Source of the DNA: Nitrospirae bacterium GWC2_56_14
GTDB lineage: Bacteria > Nitrospirota > UBA9217
DNA length: 31,904 nt
Reading direction: 5' to 3'
Assembly (NCBI GenBank): GCA_001803705.1
Contig: MHDY01000022.1
Coordinates: 1-31,904, forward strand
This document shows positions 24,860 to 31,904 of this stretch, piece by piece. Under the pieces are notes generated by a model. The model was given only the letters and a program-made list of their open reading frames with translations. It was not told the DNA's origin and did no database searches. Made by a program: the position numbers and the translations under genes. Position 1 is the first letter of the stretch, and every line of letters begins with the position of its first letter.

Positions 24860-27800
24860 TCATCCCCCAACCGCCGCCAGCGCAATCTCCCTGATTCCCT
24901 TTAAATCCAGCTTTCCGGTCCCCAGGATCGGCAGGCTCTCCACCTCCACATAACAATCCCGCCCCGGCTTCCAGAGGTTGGGGAGGCTGCTTTCGGCCAT
25001 GTGGCGCTGGAGGATTTCGGCATCGACGGCTGCTTCACGAGAGTAGATAACCACCAACCGCTCTCCTTTTTTCTCATCCGGCACCGCAGTCACCGCCACC
25101 ACGCCGGTCTGACCCAGGCGGCCATGCAGTTCGTCCTCAACCACGCCATGCGGCACCATCTCGCCGCCTATTTTGCTGAAGCGGCTCAGGCGGTCAGTGA
25201 TGCGGATGAAACCGTCGTCGTCCAGCACGCCGATGTCGCCGGTCACGTACCAGCCGTCTCTGATCGCTTCGGCGGTCTTGTCCGGCCTACCGAGATAACC
25301 GAGCATGACGTTCGGCCCCTTGACCAGCATCAGTCCCGGCTCGCCCGCTTTCAGCTCCGCACCACTCTCAGGATCAACAACCTTGATCACCACGCCGGGG
25401 ACAGGATGGCCGACGCTTCCTACTTTGGAGCCGTGCTGACGGACGCCGTCAACCTCCACATCCGGCAATGACAATGTGATGACCGGCGCCAGTTCGGTCG
25501 CGCCGTACCCCTCCATCGGCCTGACCCCGAAACGATCCTCGAAGGAATCGGCCACCTTGGCTTTCAGTTTTTCAGCGCCGGTGATCACCAGCCGTAAGCT
25601 GGCAAAATCCTCCCGCTTGGCGCGGCGCAGGTAGGCGAGCAGGAAGGTCGGTGTGGCCAGCAGGATGGTTGATGTATGCTCCCGCACCATCTGGGCGATT
25701 TTTTCACCGTCCATCGGGTTCGGGTGGTAGACCGCCGAGAAGCCGGACACCAGCGGAAACCAGAGCGTGCCGGTGAAACCCAGGGAGTGGAAAAAGGGGA
25801 GGGCGGAGCAGACGTTATCGGCGCCATTGACCCGGAACACCATACGCAACGCCTCGATGTTGGACATGATGTTGTGGTGGCTCAACATGACCCCTTTCGG
25901 CTCGCCGGTGCTGCCGGATGAGAAGATGACCGTGGCGACGCTGTCGGCGCTAAAGTTTTCCCGCCCGCAAAGCAGGCGTGACGGCAGCAGGCGGGCTTTC
26001 ATCAGCGCCAGCAACTTGTCACTGCCGCTGATGGTGGGAAGGATGTCCTCCAGCAGAAGCAACCCCTCCAACTGTGCCAGCGCGGGTATCTTTTCAAGAA
26101 AGGCCTTCGAGGTGACAATGGTGGTAATGCCGCACTGCTCGATGGATGAGTGGAGCGACGCTTCGGCGGCGGTGTAGTTCAGGTTGACCGGGATCTTGCC
26201 CAGCAGCATCAGGGCCAGATTGGTCAGCACACCACCCACCGACGGCGGCAGGAGAAGACCGACATGATTTTGCTCCCCACTTTGCAAAGGTACCCTCTGG
26301 GGCATAAAGGGGGCGGGGGGGATTTGCCTCTCCAACTTCCCCGCCAACGCTACCGCACCGGCCAACGTCCGCCCATAGGTGAGCTCCTTTCCCGAAGAAT
26401 CGGCAACCGCCGTGCGCCCCCAATTCTGGCGGGCCGAATGGATAAAATACTGCTCCAGCGGCTGACGGAGCGGCTTGCGGGCGTCGAACGAGTCACAGGA
26501 AAGCTCGGCGACTTTCTGGCGCACCTCCATAGCGGTGCTGGTTGATGGCATCGGCGCACCGAAGTGGATCGTCATCGGATAGGGTGAGAGGGCGGGGAGG
26601 CGTGACAACAGGCGGCCATGGGCATAGGAGAGGATGCTTCCCCAGGCGCCGCCGATATAGACCGGGACGATCGGGTAATCGGTTCCCTTGACTATGCGCT
26701 CGAAGCCGCCGCGGAACTCGCACAGCATGCCGTTGCGGGTCAGCTGCCCTTCGGCGAAGATGCAGACCATGTAGCCGTCGTCCAGCGCGGCCCGCGCCTG
26801 TTTCATGAACTCCAGCAGCCCTTTTTTGCCATCCTCCGACGAAACCGGGATCACCCCCATCAGCCGGAACAGGCCGCGCAGCAGCGGGGTGTTGTAGATG
26901 CGGCGCTCCATGACGAAGCGGATACGACGCTGGTTGGTGGCGGTCAGGAGCAGGGCGTCCACCCAGGTGACATGATTGGGGATCAGCAGGGCTGGGCCGT
27001 CCACCGGCAGGTTTTCCCCGCCGAAGATGCGGAAACGGTAGAAGAACCGCATGGTGACCAGGGCGATGAAGCGGAGCAGGAAATCGGGCAGCACCCAAAA
27101 GGATATCAGGCTGAAGAACAGGGTGATGACGCCGACGGTGCTGAAACCCTGGGCCGCCGAGAGCCCCATCGGCCCGCTGAACAGCCATGTCATGCCGGAA
27201 GCGATCAGAATCGCCACCCAGTTGATGAAGCTGGAGGCGGCCAGTACCTCGCCCCGTTTGGCCGGTTCGGCGCGGAACTGGATGAAGGTTTGCAGTGGCA
27301 GGCTGAACAGACCGGCCGAGATGCCGAACACAACCAGGATGACCATGCAGGAGGCCAGCGTGGACGGCACGGCGTGCAGCAGAATCGGCGTGATAGTCAG
27401 GCCGAGCGCGCCGATCGGGACTATGCCGAATTCCACATCCCTCCCCGACAGTTTGGCTGCCAGCAGGGAGCCGCCGCCGATACCGAGCGCCGCCGCCAGG
27501 AAAAGGTAGCCACTGTAGGCCTCGGTGAGCTTCATTTCCTGCATGCCGTAGGCGATCAGGTTGAGCTGGGCATAGGCCCCCACAAACATGAAATAAGCCT
27601 GGCCGACCACCGCCAGCATGAGGTGCCGGTCATGACGGATGCCCATGACGGTGCGCAGGATCTCGGCCGGAAAGATGGAAACATGGCGCCCGGCATCACC
27701 GCGCGGGGTTGCCTCCATACCCATAGCGCTCCACAGACCAGCCAGCGCCACGCCGAGGCTGAACAGCGCCGCCAGCCAGTAGCGTCCGCCGACCGCCTGG

Positions 27801-28300
27801 GTCAGGGCAGAGGCGAGAACCGTGCCGAGGATGATGGCGAGATAGGTGAATGATTCGATCAGGCCATTGGCGCGGGAAAGTTGTTCGCGACCCGTCAGCT
27901 CTGGAATGACGCCGTACTTGGCCGGGGCGAAGAAGGCGCTGTGGACCGCCATCATGAAGATAGCGAGATAAAGCCCGTTGTGCCAACCGAAGTAGAAGGC
28001 TGCCACGGCCAGGGCGGTCACGACCACCTCGACCAGTTTGACCGCCACGATCACCCGTGATTTACGCAGCCGGTCCGCCAGGCAGCCGGCAGGGGCCGAA
28101 AACAAGAGAAACGGCAACACGAAGGCCGCTCCGACGGTAGCGGTGATCACTCCGGCTTTATCCACTCCCTGCGTACCGATCAGGCAGAAGATGATTAACA
28201 ACTTCAAAATGTTGTCGTTCATGGCCCCCAAAAACTGGGTTGCGTTGAGGCGTTTGAAAGAGCCGGAGAAGTTTTTTGTCATCTTGTCGGAGTTGTTCAT
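24860..28300 (-). CDS. aas: LplT-PlsC-Aas fusion: lysophospholipid transporter, acyltransferase and acyl-ACP synthetase
   Basis: 1146 residues in three parts. Residues 1-400 are an MFS transporter of the LplT type (lysophospholipid flipping). Residues about 430-620 are a PlsC-type acyltransferase with NHVTWVDA (HX4D) and FAEGQLTRNG (EGxxT). Residues about 640-1146 form an ANL acyl-activating domain with FSSGSTGEPKGVMLSHH, YGATELAPV, GWYVTGDIGVLDDDGF and the C-terminal lysine in LGTGKLDLKG. Such fusions re-import and reacylate lysophospholipids using free fatty acids. The start at ATG 28300 shares one base with the amidohydrolase stop (TGATG); the listed TTG just before it is less likely. Together with PlsY and the phospholipase D gene it points to membrane-lipid repair or remodelling. 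Confidence 0.9.
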   Translation of the reverse strand: MNNSDKMTKNFSGSFKRLNATQFLGAMNDNILKLLIIFCLIGTQGVDKAGVITATVGAAFVLPFLLFSAPAGCLADRLRKSRVIVAVKLVEVVVTALAVAAFYFGWHNGLYLAIFMMAVHSAFFAPAKYGVIPELTGREQLSRANGLIESFTYLAIILGTVLASALTQAVGGRYWLAALFSLGVALAGLWSAMGMEATPRGDAGRHVSIFPAEILRTVMGIRHDRHLMLAVVGQAYFMFVGAYAQLNLIAYGMQEMKLTEAYSGYLFLAAALGIGGGSLLAAKLSGRDVEFGIVPIGALGLTITPILLHAVPSTLASCMVILVVFGISAGLFSLPLQTFIQFRAEPAKRGEVLAASSFINWVAILIASGMTWLFSGPMGLSAAQGFSTVGVITLFFSLISFWVLPDFLLRFIALVTMRFFYRFRIFGGENLPVDGPALLIPNHVTWVDALLLTATNQRRIRFVMERRIYNTPLLRGLFRLMGVIPVSSEDGKKGLLEFMKQARAALDDGYMVCIFAEGQLTRNGMLCEFRGGFERIVKGTDYPIVPVYIGGAWGSILSYAHGRLLSRLPALSPYPMTIHFGAPMPSTSTAMEVRQKVAELSCDSFDARKPLRQPLEQYFIHSARQNWGRTAVADSSGKELTYGRTLAGAVALAGKLERQIPPAPFMPQRVPLQSGEQNHVGLLLPPSVGGVLTNLALMLLGKIPVNLNYTAAEASLHSSIEQCGITTIVTSKAFLEKIPALAQLEGLLLLEDILPTISGSDKLLALMKARLLPSRLLCGRENFSADSVATVIFSSGSTGEPKGVMLSHHNIMSNIEALRMVFRVNGADNVCSALPFFHSLGFTGTLWFPLVSGFSAVYHPNPMDGEKIAQMVREHTSTILLATPTFLLAYLRRAKREDFASLRLVITGAEKLKAKVADSFEDRFGVRPMEGYGATELAPVITLSLPDVEVDGVRQHGSKVGSVGHPVPGVVIKVVDPESGAELKAGEPGLMLVKGPNVMLGYLGRPDKTAEAIRDGWYVTGDIGVLDDDGFIRITDRLSRFSKIGGEMVPHGVVEDELHGRLGQTGVVAVTAVPDEKKGERLVVIYSREAAVDAEILQRHMAESSLPNLWKPGRDCYVEVESLPILGTGKLDLKGIREIALAAVGG

Positions 28301-29361
28301 CAATATACCTCGCCGAATATTTGCTGGCCTGCCGGGGCACCGTTAGCAGAGCACAGATCGAACGGAGCAGGCGTCGCCCCGGCAAACATTTTCCAGCTGT
28401 TGGACAAAACTTCTTCCGTAACACCCAGCGCCAGTTTCAATGCAATATTTCGGTCCCATGGGTTCTTGATAGAGGCAATGCGGCGCGCGGCAGGAAACGG
28501 AATGCGGTAAGCGTGCCACCAGGGTGAGGTAAGGAAGCTGTTGATGATCGGCATGTCACTGCCGTAGAGCAGGCGGTCATGGATATCGACATGCCGCAGC
28601 ACCTTAGGCAGGTGACCTAAGCGATTGACCTGGGTCAGGCTGGAAATATCAGTGTAAAGATTTGGGTACACCTTAAAAAGCGGCAACAGGCGATCCATGT
28701 TTTTTTGTCCGGCGTTGAGTCCGTTACTGGCACAGTGTGCGGCTATAACGGTTACTCCCTCATCCAGTGCGCACTGAAGACGAATCGGGTCGGCCAAGCT
28801 GTTATCAACGCGTGTAAAAGACTCTTCGCCTCCGGTGTGGGTCAAGAGCGGCAACTTCAGTTCCTGCAGACGGCGATAAAATTGTTTAAGCCGTACATCA
28901 GCGGGGTTAATTCCCTGCACTGAGGGGAGCCACTTCAACAATACGGCTCCATCCTCTGCAGCCTTGTCGAGCCGCTCCAGGGCATCCAGGCGATGAGGGT
29001 TGATGCTGGCACCGAAAAGCAGATTTGAATAGTTACGACACTCCCGTCCCAGAAAATAGTTGGGGATGTAGATTTCCGTCGCAGCTTCATCCAGATCACC
29101 ATGTGCGTTCACTACGCCGTCCATCGCCAGAACCACTGCCGACGAGACATGCTGAGATTCGGACAGGCGCAGCGACAGGCGCTCAAGTATCAGGCTGTCA
29201 CCATGCTGCTGCAGTTCGCGTTCGGAAACGCCGAAGGTTTTTAAAAAAAAAGGAAAACGTACGTTGCGGCGCATGGCGCTGGAGACGAAACAGCCGCTGG
29301 CGCCGGCGCCGATGCCTGCGGTATGGCAGTGGATGTCAATAATGGCAGGAGATGAGAGCAT
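28300..29361 (-). CDS. Metal-dependent amidohydrolase (amidohydrolase 2 type)
   Basis: 353 residues from ATG 29361, chosen because GGAGGAC sits at good spacing; a TTG 21 bases upstream is the only longer option. TIM-barrel metallohydrolase motifs: IDIHCHT at the N-terminus (HxH), LLKWLPS mid-protein, LLTHTGGEE, VIAAHCAS, and YGSDMPI (the metal-binding Asp). The family includes decarboxylases and hydrolases of small carboxylic acids. No signal peptide, so cytoplasmic. First gene of the unit divergent from the sigma-54 activator and coupled to the acyltransferase fusion. Substrate unknown. Confidence 0.8.
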   Translation of the reverse strand: MLSSPAIIDIHCHTAGIGAGASGCFVSSAMRRNVRFPFFLKTFGVSERELQQHGDSLILERLSLRLSESQHVSSAVVLAMDGVVNAHGDLDEAATEIYIPNYFLGRECRNYSNLLFGASINPHRLDALERLDKAAEDGAVLLKWLPSVQGINPADVRLKQFYRRLQELKLPLLTHTGGEESFTRVDNSLADPIRLQCALDEGVTVIAAHCASNGLNAGQKNMDRLLPLFKVYPNLYTDISSLTQVNRLGHLPKVLRHVDIHDRLLYGSDMPIINSFLTSPWWHAYRIPFPAARRIASIKNPWDRNIALKLALGVTEEVLSNSWKMFAGATPAPFDLCSANGAPAGQQIFGEVY

Positions 29362-29408
29362 GATATGTCCTCCGTTATTCAAATGAAGTGATGGTCATGT
29401 CATGCTTA

Positions 29409-29423
29409 TCAGGGACCATGCCA
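29409..29423 (-). promoter_or_regulatory. Candidate sigma-54-like promoter before the amidohydrolase
   Basis: Minus-strand TGGCATGGTCCCTGA, 62 bases before ATG 29361, sharing TGGCAYGNTCCCTG with the element at 24589-24603. The -24 half is good; the -12 half lacks the normal GC. An overlapping alternative, GG (29417-29416), 10 bases, then GC (29405-29404), restores the correct GG-N10-GC spacing. It lies between this operon and a divergent sigma-54 activator, which is the normal place for its target. Confidence 0.45.
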
Positions 29424-29498
29424 GAATGTTATATAATATGCAACCGTTATGATATTAGCTGGTTAAGGCATGTTGTATTGTCGAAATGTTCTGCAGTG

Positions 29499-29528
29499 TT
29501 GACACTATATGCTGACCTGATGTACATA
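29499..29528 (+). promoter_or_regulatory. Candidate sigma-70 promoter of the activator gene
   Basis: TTGACA (29499-29504), 18-base spacer, TACATA (29523-29528). The start I favour for the gene (29535) is only a few bases beyond, which would make the message nearly leaderless, so either the promoter or the start could be wrong. Confidence 0.3.
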
Positions 29529-29534
29529 TTATGC

Positions 29535-31028
29535 ATGACAAAGGCTTTAGTGTTAACACCCTCCGAACGGGAATTTTTCAAGACAGTGGCTCAGGCGGCA
29601 TTTGCCAATCCTTTCAGTCCGGCACGTATTGAACTGGACCGGAAGATCGCCGGTACTGACGCTTGCATCCCATGGAACGATTTGGTGGAGTTGGCCATCA
29701 CACGTATAGTCGAACACCTCGCCGGTTTGAGGTTGTCGGGGCGCGACAATCTGAGCCAGTATGGGGCGGATGACCGGGAACTGCTCAGAACCGTCTTTCT
29801 GTTTGATATATATCACCGTTATCGCCAGACATTCGATGACTTTATACTCAAACAAATGTCGGCCGGCGATACTATCATACCGGTGCCTTTTGCCAAAGAA
29901 CTCCTCTCTGCGATTTCGGCCCTCGGTCTTGACGAAAGCGGGTGCCATCGCTATCTGGGAATTTTTTATCAGATTCGGCGTGCATTTTACTTCATTGAAA
30001 CCGCCCTGACCGGCCTCTCGGATTCTATGCATGGCCTACGGCTGCAGTTGTGGAACAACATTTTCACCTGCAACATCAACTGGTATGAACAGCACCTCTG
30101 GAACCGTATGGAGGACTTCTCCACTCTGCTCCTAGGTGAGACCGGTACCGGTAAGGGAGCGGCGGCGGCGGCAATCGGCCGCTCCGGTTTTATTCCGTTT
30201 GATGGGCGCAATGGTCGCTTCAGCGAGAGTTTCACCCGCAACTTCATTCCCATTAACCTGTCCCAGTATCCGGAATCACTCCTTGAATCGGAGCTGTTCG
30301 GGCACAAAAAAGGCGCTTTTACCGGCGCCATTGAAAACCACGAAGGGATATTCAGTCGCTGCACCCCCCACGGTTCCATTTTCCTGGACGAAATCGGTGA
30401 CGTCTCCGTACCGGTGCAGATCAAGCTGTTGCAGGTGATTCAGGAGAGAACCTTCACTCCGGTAGGAAGTCATGAACGGCAGCGCTTCCAGGGACGGGTT
30501 ATCGCCGCCACCAACCGACCGCTGGATGACCTGCGCCGCGCAGGTCAGTTCCGAGACGACTTTTATTACCGGCTCTGTTCGGACATCATCGTCGTACCGC
30601 CGCTGAGGCAGCGAATCCAGGAAGAACCTCGCGAACTGGAAGCACTGATCGGCAGCATTCTGAAGCGCATGGTCGGCGAAGAAGCCGCCTCTCATGCCCG
30701 CTTGGTGAGAGAATCACTCAGCCGCGATCTGGGTCCGCACTATGCCTGGCCGGGCAATGTTCGCGAGCTGGAACAGGCGGTGCGCCGCATAATTATTTCC
30801 CGCCATTATCGAGGGGACACTGCAGCTTCGACCTCAAGTGATCCGACCGACCGCCTGCTGGCGGGGATTGAATCCGGCAGCATGGATGCCCAGCAGCTGA
30901 TGGCCGAATATTGCGGCCTGTTGTACCGCCGCTTCGGAACCTATGAAGATGTGGCACGGACAACCGGACTTGACCGGCGCACGGTTAAAAAGCACGTGCT
31001 ATTGACTGGTGAAAAAGGTGTCGCATGA
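29535..31028 (+). CDS. Sigma-54-dependent transcriptional activator
   Basis: 497 residues from ATG 29535 (MTKALVLTPSEREFFKTVAQ). Residues 1-185 form a sensor region with no recognisable receiver, PAS or GAF motif. The AAA+ domain has Walker A GETGTGKG (about 201-208), the sigma-54 contact loop GAFTGA (about 260-265), Walker B GSIFLDEIGD, and the sensor AATNRPLDDL. The C-terminal helix-turn-helix is DVARTTGLDRRTVKKHV. The GAFTGA loop shows it should activate sigma-54 promoters. It is transcribed divergently from the whole lipid cluster and is the only regulator in the island, so the cluster is its likely target. Starts at 29388 or 29418 are possible but give unlikely leader sequence. Confidence 0.88.
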   Translation: MTKALVLTPSEREFFKTVAQAAFANPFSPARIELDRKIAGTDACIPWNDLVELAITRIVEHLAGLRLSGRDNLSQYGADDRELLRTVFLFDIYHRYRQTFDDFILKQMSAGDTIIPVPFAKELLSAISALGLDESGCHRYLGIFYQIRRAFYFIETALTGLSDSMHGLRLQLWNNIFTCNINWYEQHLWNRMEDFSTLLLGETGTGKGAAAAAIGRSGFIPFDGRNGRFSESFTRNFIPINLSQYPESLLESELFGHKKGAFTGAIENHEGIFSRCTPHGSIFLDEIGDVSVPVQIKLLQVIQERTFTPVGSHERQRFQGRVIAATNRPLDDLRRAGQFRDDFYYRLCSDIIVVPPLRQRIQEEPRELEALIGSILKRMVGEEAASHARLVRESLSRDLGPHYAWPGNVRELEQAVRRIIISRHYRGDTAASTSSDPTDRLLAGIESGSMDAQQLMAEYCGLLYRRFGTYEDVARTTGLDRRTVKKHVLLTGEKGVA

Positions 31029-31060
31029 TGACTGCATCCAGACTTGCTATATACAGAGCA

Positions 31061-31305
31061 GGTGGTGCGCTTACCGCCAAACTATGATATTTTGCACAGT
31101 ATCTGGAACCTCAAATTCGCTTTGACTTAAGCGGTAGGGGGCCATAGTCCATAGTTAGTCCATAGCGGTTGTTTATGTGGCTCAACTTATTGATATTCAT
31201 CAGTATCGAGTAATTGATCTGGAACCTGACGTAAGGCAGACGTTGTCTTTGACGGATCGTACCAAGTGGTATTAAATCATTACAGTCAGATGGTTACGTA
31301 GTGCT
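31061..31305 (+). repeat. Conserved element end plus att core, copy 3
   Basis: Left part (31061-31215) aligns with 3381-3526, including CCATAGTCCATAG and TAGTCCATAG. The core from 31215 (TGATCTGGAACCTGACGTAA then GGCAGACGTTG) and the following 60 bases align with 87-175 beside hpnH. This copy therefore joins the right end of the lipid island to the left end of another element of the same family. The core again encodes I-W-N-L-T, but with ACG TAA instead of ACA TGA. Confidence 0.7.
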
Positions 31306-31317
31306 GGCTTCCGCCAT

Positions 31318-31446
31318 GATCTGCGGAGTCGTATAGCCTTGAGCTTGTCGCAGATCTGCCGCAGCGGTTTCCTGGCTTTTTTCAGAGACAAATTGACCAG
31401 GTAGTGCATGGCGGTGGCGGTGCTGTCACAATGATTGGTCAGCTGC
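31318..31446 (-). pseudogene. Decayed integrase C-terminal fragment
   Basis: On the minus strand the sequence reads LTNHCDSTATAMHYLVNLSL followed by KKARKPLRQICDKLKAI. This matches the last part of the integrase at 389-1435 (LTNHSDGTVTDVHYLVDLSL, then KKARKPLQQICDKLEAI), including the nucleophilic Tyr. The homology stops abruptly at the LTNH His, where unrelated riboswitch DNA begins. It sits about 100 bases after its att copy, as the intact gene sits after the first one. Confidence 0.8.
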
Positions 31447-31514
31447 TCCCCACACCTGTGGTTGCCCGACACAACAGGTTCTCGAAAAAATATTTTGCTC
31501 AGCGAAAAAAAATC

Positions 31515-31543
31515 TTGCTTTAAGTTTGGGCGATTGATATAAA
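31515..31543 (+). promoter_or_regulatory. Sigma-70 promoter for the riboswitch transcript
   Basis: TTGCTT (31515-31520), exactly 17 bases, TATAAA (31538-31543). Transcription would begin near 31550, about 25 bases before the first aptamer. I see no equally good promoter before the second aptamer. Confidence 0.55.
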
Positions 31544-31571
31544 GAAAATAGTTCTTTTTTTGGAATGAAAA

Positions 31572-31665
31572 AAACGTTCTCCGAACGGGCAAAACCAGAG
31601 TAATCTGGTGACGCAAAGCCACGGGTCCTGAGTAAAAGGATGGCCGGGTTGCCGAAGAGATGAGA
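31572..31665 (+). promoter_or_regulatory. GEMM-I cyclic dinucleotide riboswitch aptamer, copy 1
   Basis: Shows the conserved core in order: CGGGCAAAACC, a short hairpin CCAGAGTAATCTGG, GACGCAAAGCCACGGG, a second stem GTCC..GGAT, and GGCCGGGTTGCCGAAG. This is the GEMM-I fold that binds c-di-GMP; related forms in Geobacter bind cGAMP. The base thought to decide ligand appears to be G, favouring c-di-GMP, but this needs an alignment. A terminator follows, forming the expression platform. Confidence 0.9.
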
Positions 31666-31702
31666 TATGCATCCTGGCATCCGGTTTTTTTACCGACACA
31701 AG

Positions 31703-31742
31703 GAGCGCTCTTATCTTCGGAAGATAAAAGCGCTCTTTTTTT
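31703..31742 (+). terminator. Intrinsic terminator after riboswitch copy 1
   Basis: GAGCGCTCTTATCTT (31703-31717) pairs with AAGATAAAAGCGCTC (31721-31735) with one mismatch around a three-base loop, followed by T7. It lies about 40 bases beyond the first aptamer, so ligand binding could control read-through into the second. Confidence 0.85.
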
Positions 31743-31810
31743 ATTGCATGTACGTGTGATTTCTTGTTCAAAAAGCGCTGTTCGAGGTATTTCGGTTTGA
31801 TCTAGCTTAA

Positions 31811-31904
31811 AGACGTTCTCCGAACGGGCAAAACCAGAGTAATCTGGTGACGCAAAGCCACGGGTCCTGAATAAAAGGATGGCCGGGTTGCCGAAGAGAT
31901 GAGA
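31811..31904 (+). promoter_or_regulatory. GEMM-I riboswitch aptamer, copy 2 (runs to window end)
   Basis: Starts ACGTTCTCCGAACGGGC and continues through GGCCGGGTTGCCGAAG to the last base of the window. It differs from copy 1 by one substitution (CTGAGTAAA to CTGAATAAA) over about 92 bases, at an offset of 239. Its expression platform and the controlled gene lie beyond the window. Confidence 0.9.

Noticed and set aside
26618..27853. 411-codon plus-strand ORF opposite the acyltransferase fusion
   Set aside because: Gln/Asp/Gly-rich translation without domains, fully inside the coding region of the fusion on the other strand.
243..31167. CCATAGTCCATAG repeats as a CRISPR array
   Set aside because: Units are short, only two or three per site, with no regular spacers and no cas genes.
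31272..31622. 116-residue minus-strand ORF as a real gene
   Set aside because: Its C-terminal part is the integrase remnant and its N-terminal part is antisense to the riboswitch leader.

Overview
The window looks like a bacterial chromosome from the Geobacter/Pelobacter group (Desulfuromonadia). This rests on a hopanoid-type radical SAM gene end (hpnH-like), a sigma-54 activator, tandem GEMM (cyclic dinucleotide) riboswitches and moderately high GC. It is an inference; no rRNA or tRNA is present to confirm it.

Layout. (1) 1-106 is the 3' end of an hpnH-like gene. Its last codons act as an integration site: the stop-proximal sequence ATCTGGAACCTGACATGAGG recurs as a direct repeat near 3528 and near 31217, and every copy still encodes I-W-N-(L/V)-T-stop. 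(2) 107-3559 is a small integrase element: a tyrosine recombinase (minus), a head-to-head 604-codon orphan (plus), a 21-aa peptide, then a conserved end region. Both genes look 5'-truncated where they meet. (3) 3560-31060 is a 27.5 kb island. Almost everything is on the minus strand, with a divergent sigma-54 activator at its right edge. (4) 31061-31904 holds another copy of the conserved element end, a decayed integrase fragment, and two nearly identical GEMM riboswitches with a terminator between them.

The island is a lipid and envelope module. In transcription order (right to left) it contains an amidohydrolase; an MFS-PlsC-acyl-ACP synthetase fusion and a 49-aa ORF; two small membrane proteins, DUF2339, DUF3999, PlsY and a GNAT/class V aminotransferase fusion; a broken small ORF, a lipoprotein, a YiiX-like permuted papain-fold hydrolase and a ClsC-like phospholipase D; and finally a tightly overlapping seven-gene operon. 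That operon encodes an HMG-CoA reductase homologue, a UbiA prenyltransferase, a PEP-synthase-like dikinase, a DUF3419/BtaA-like aminocarboxypropyl transferase, a polyprenol-kinase-like membrane protein, a GNAT protein and an OleC-like acyl-adenylating enzyme.

The genes fit a coordinated membrane-remodelling programme: making and recycling acyl-glycerol lipids, cardiolipin-type transphosphatidylation, and an uncharacterised pathway that may join an isoprenoid or acyl moiety to an amino-acid-derived head group. The order, overlaps and motifs are read from the sequence; the chemistry of the seven-gene operon is inference. A shared motif, TGGCAYGNTCCCTG, lies at nearly the same distance before two transcription units and may be a sigma-54-type promoter served by the divergent activator.
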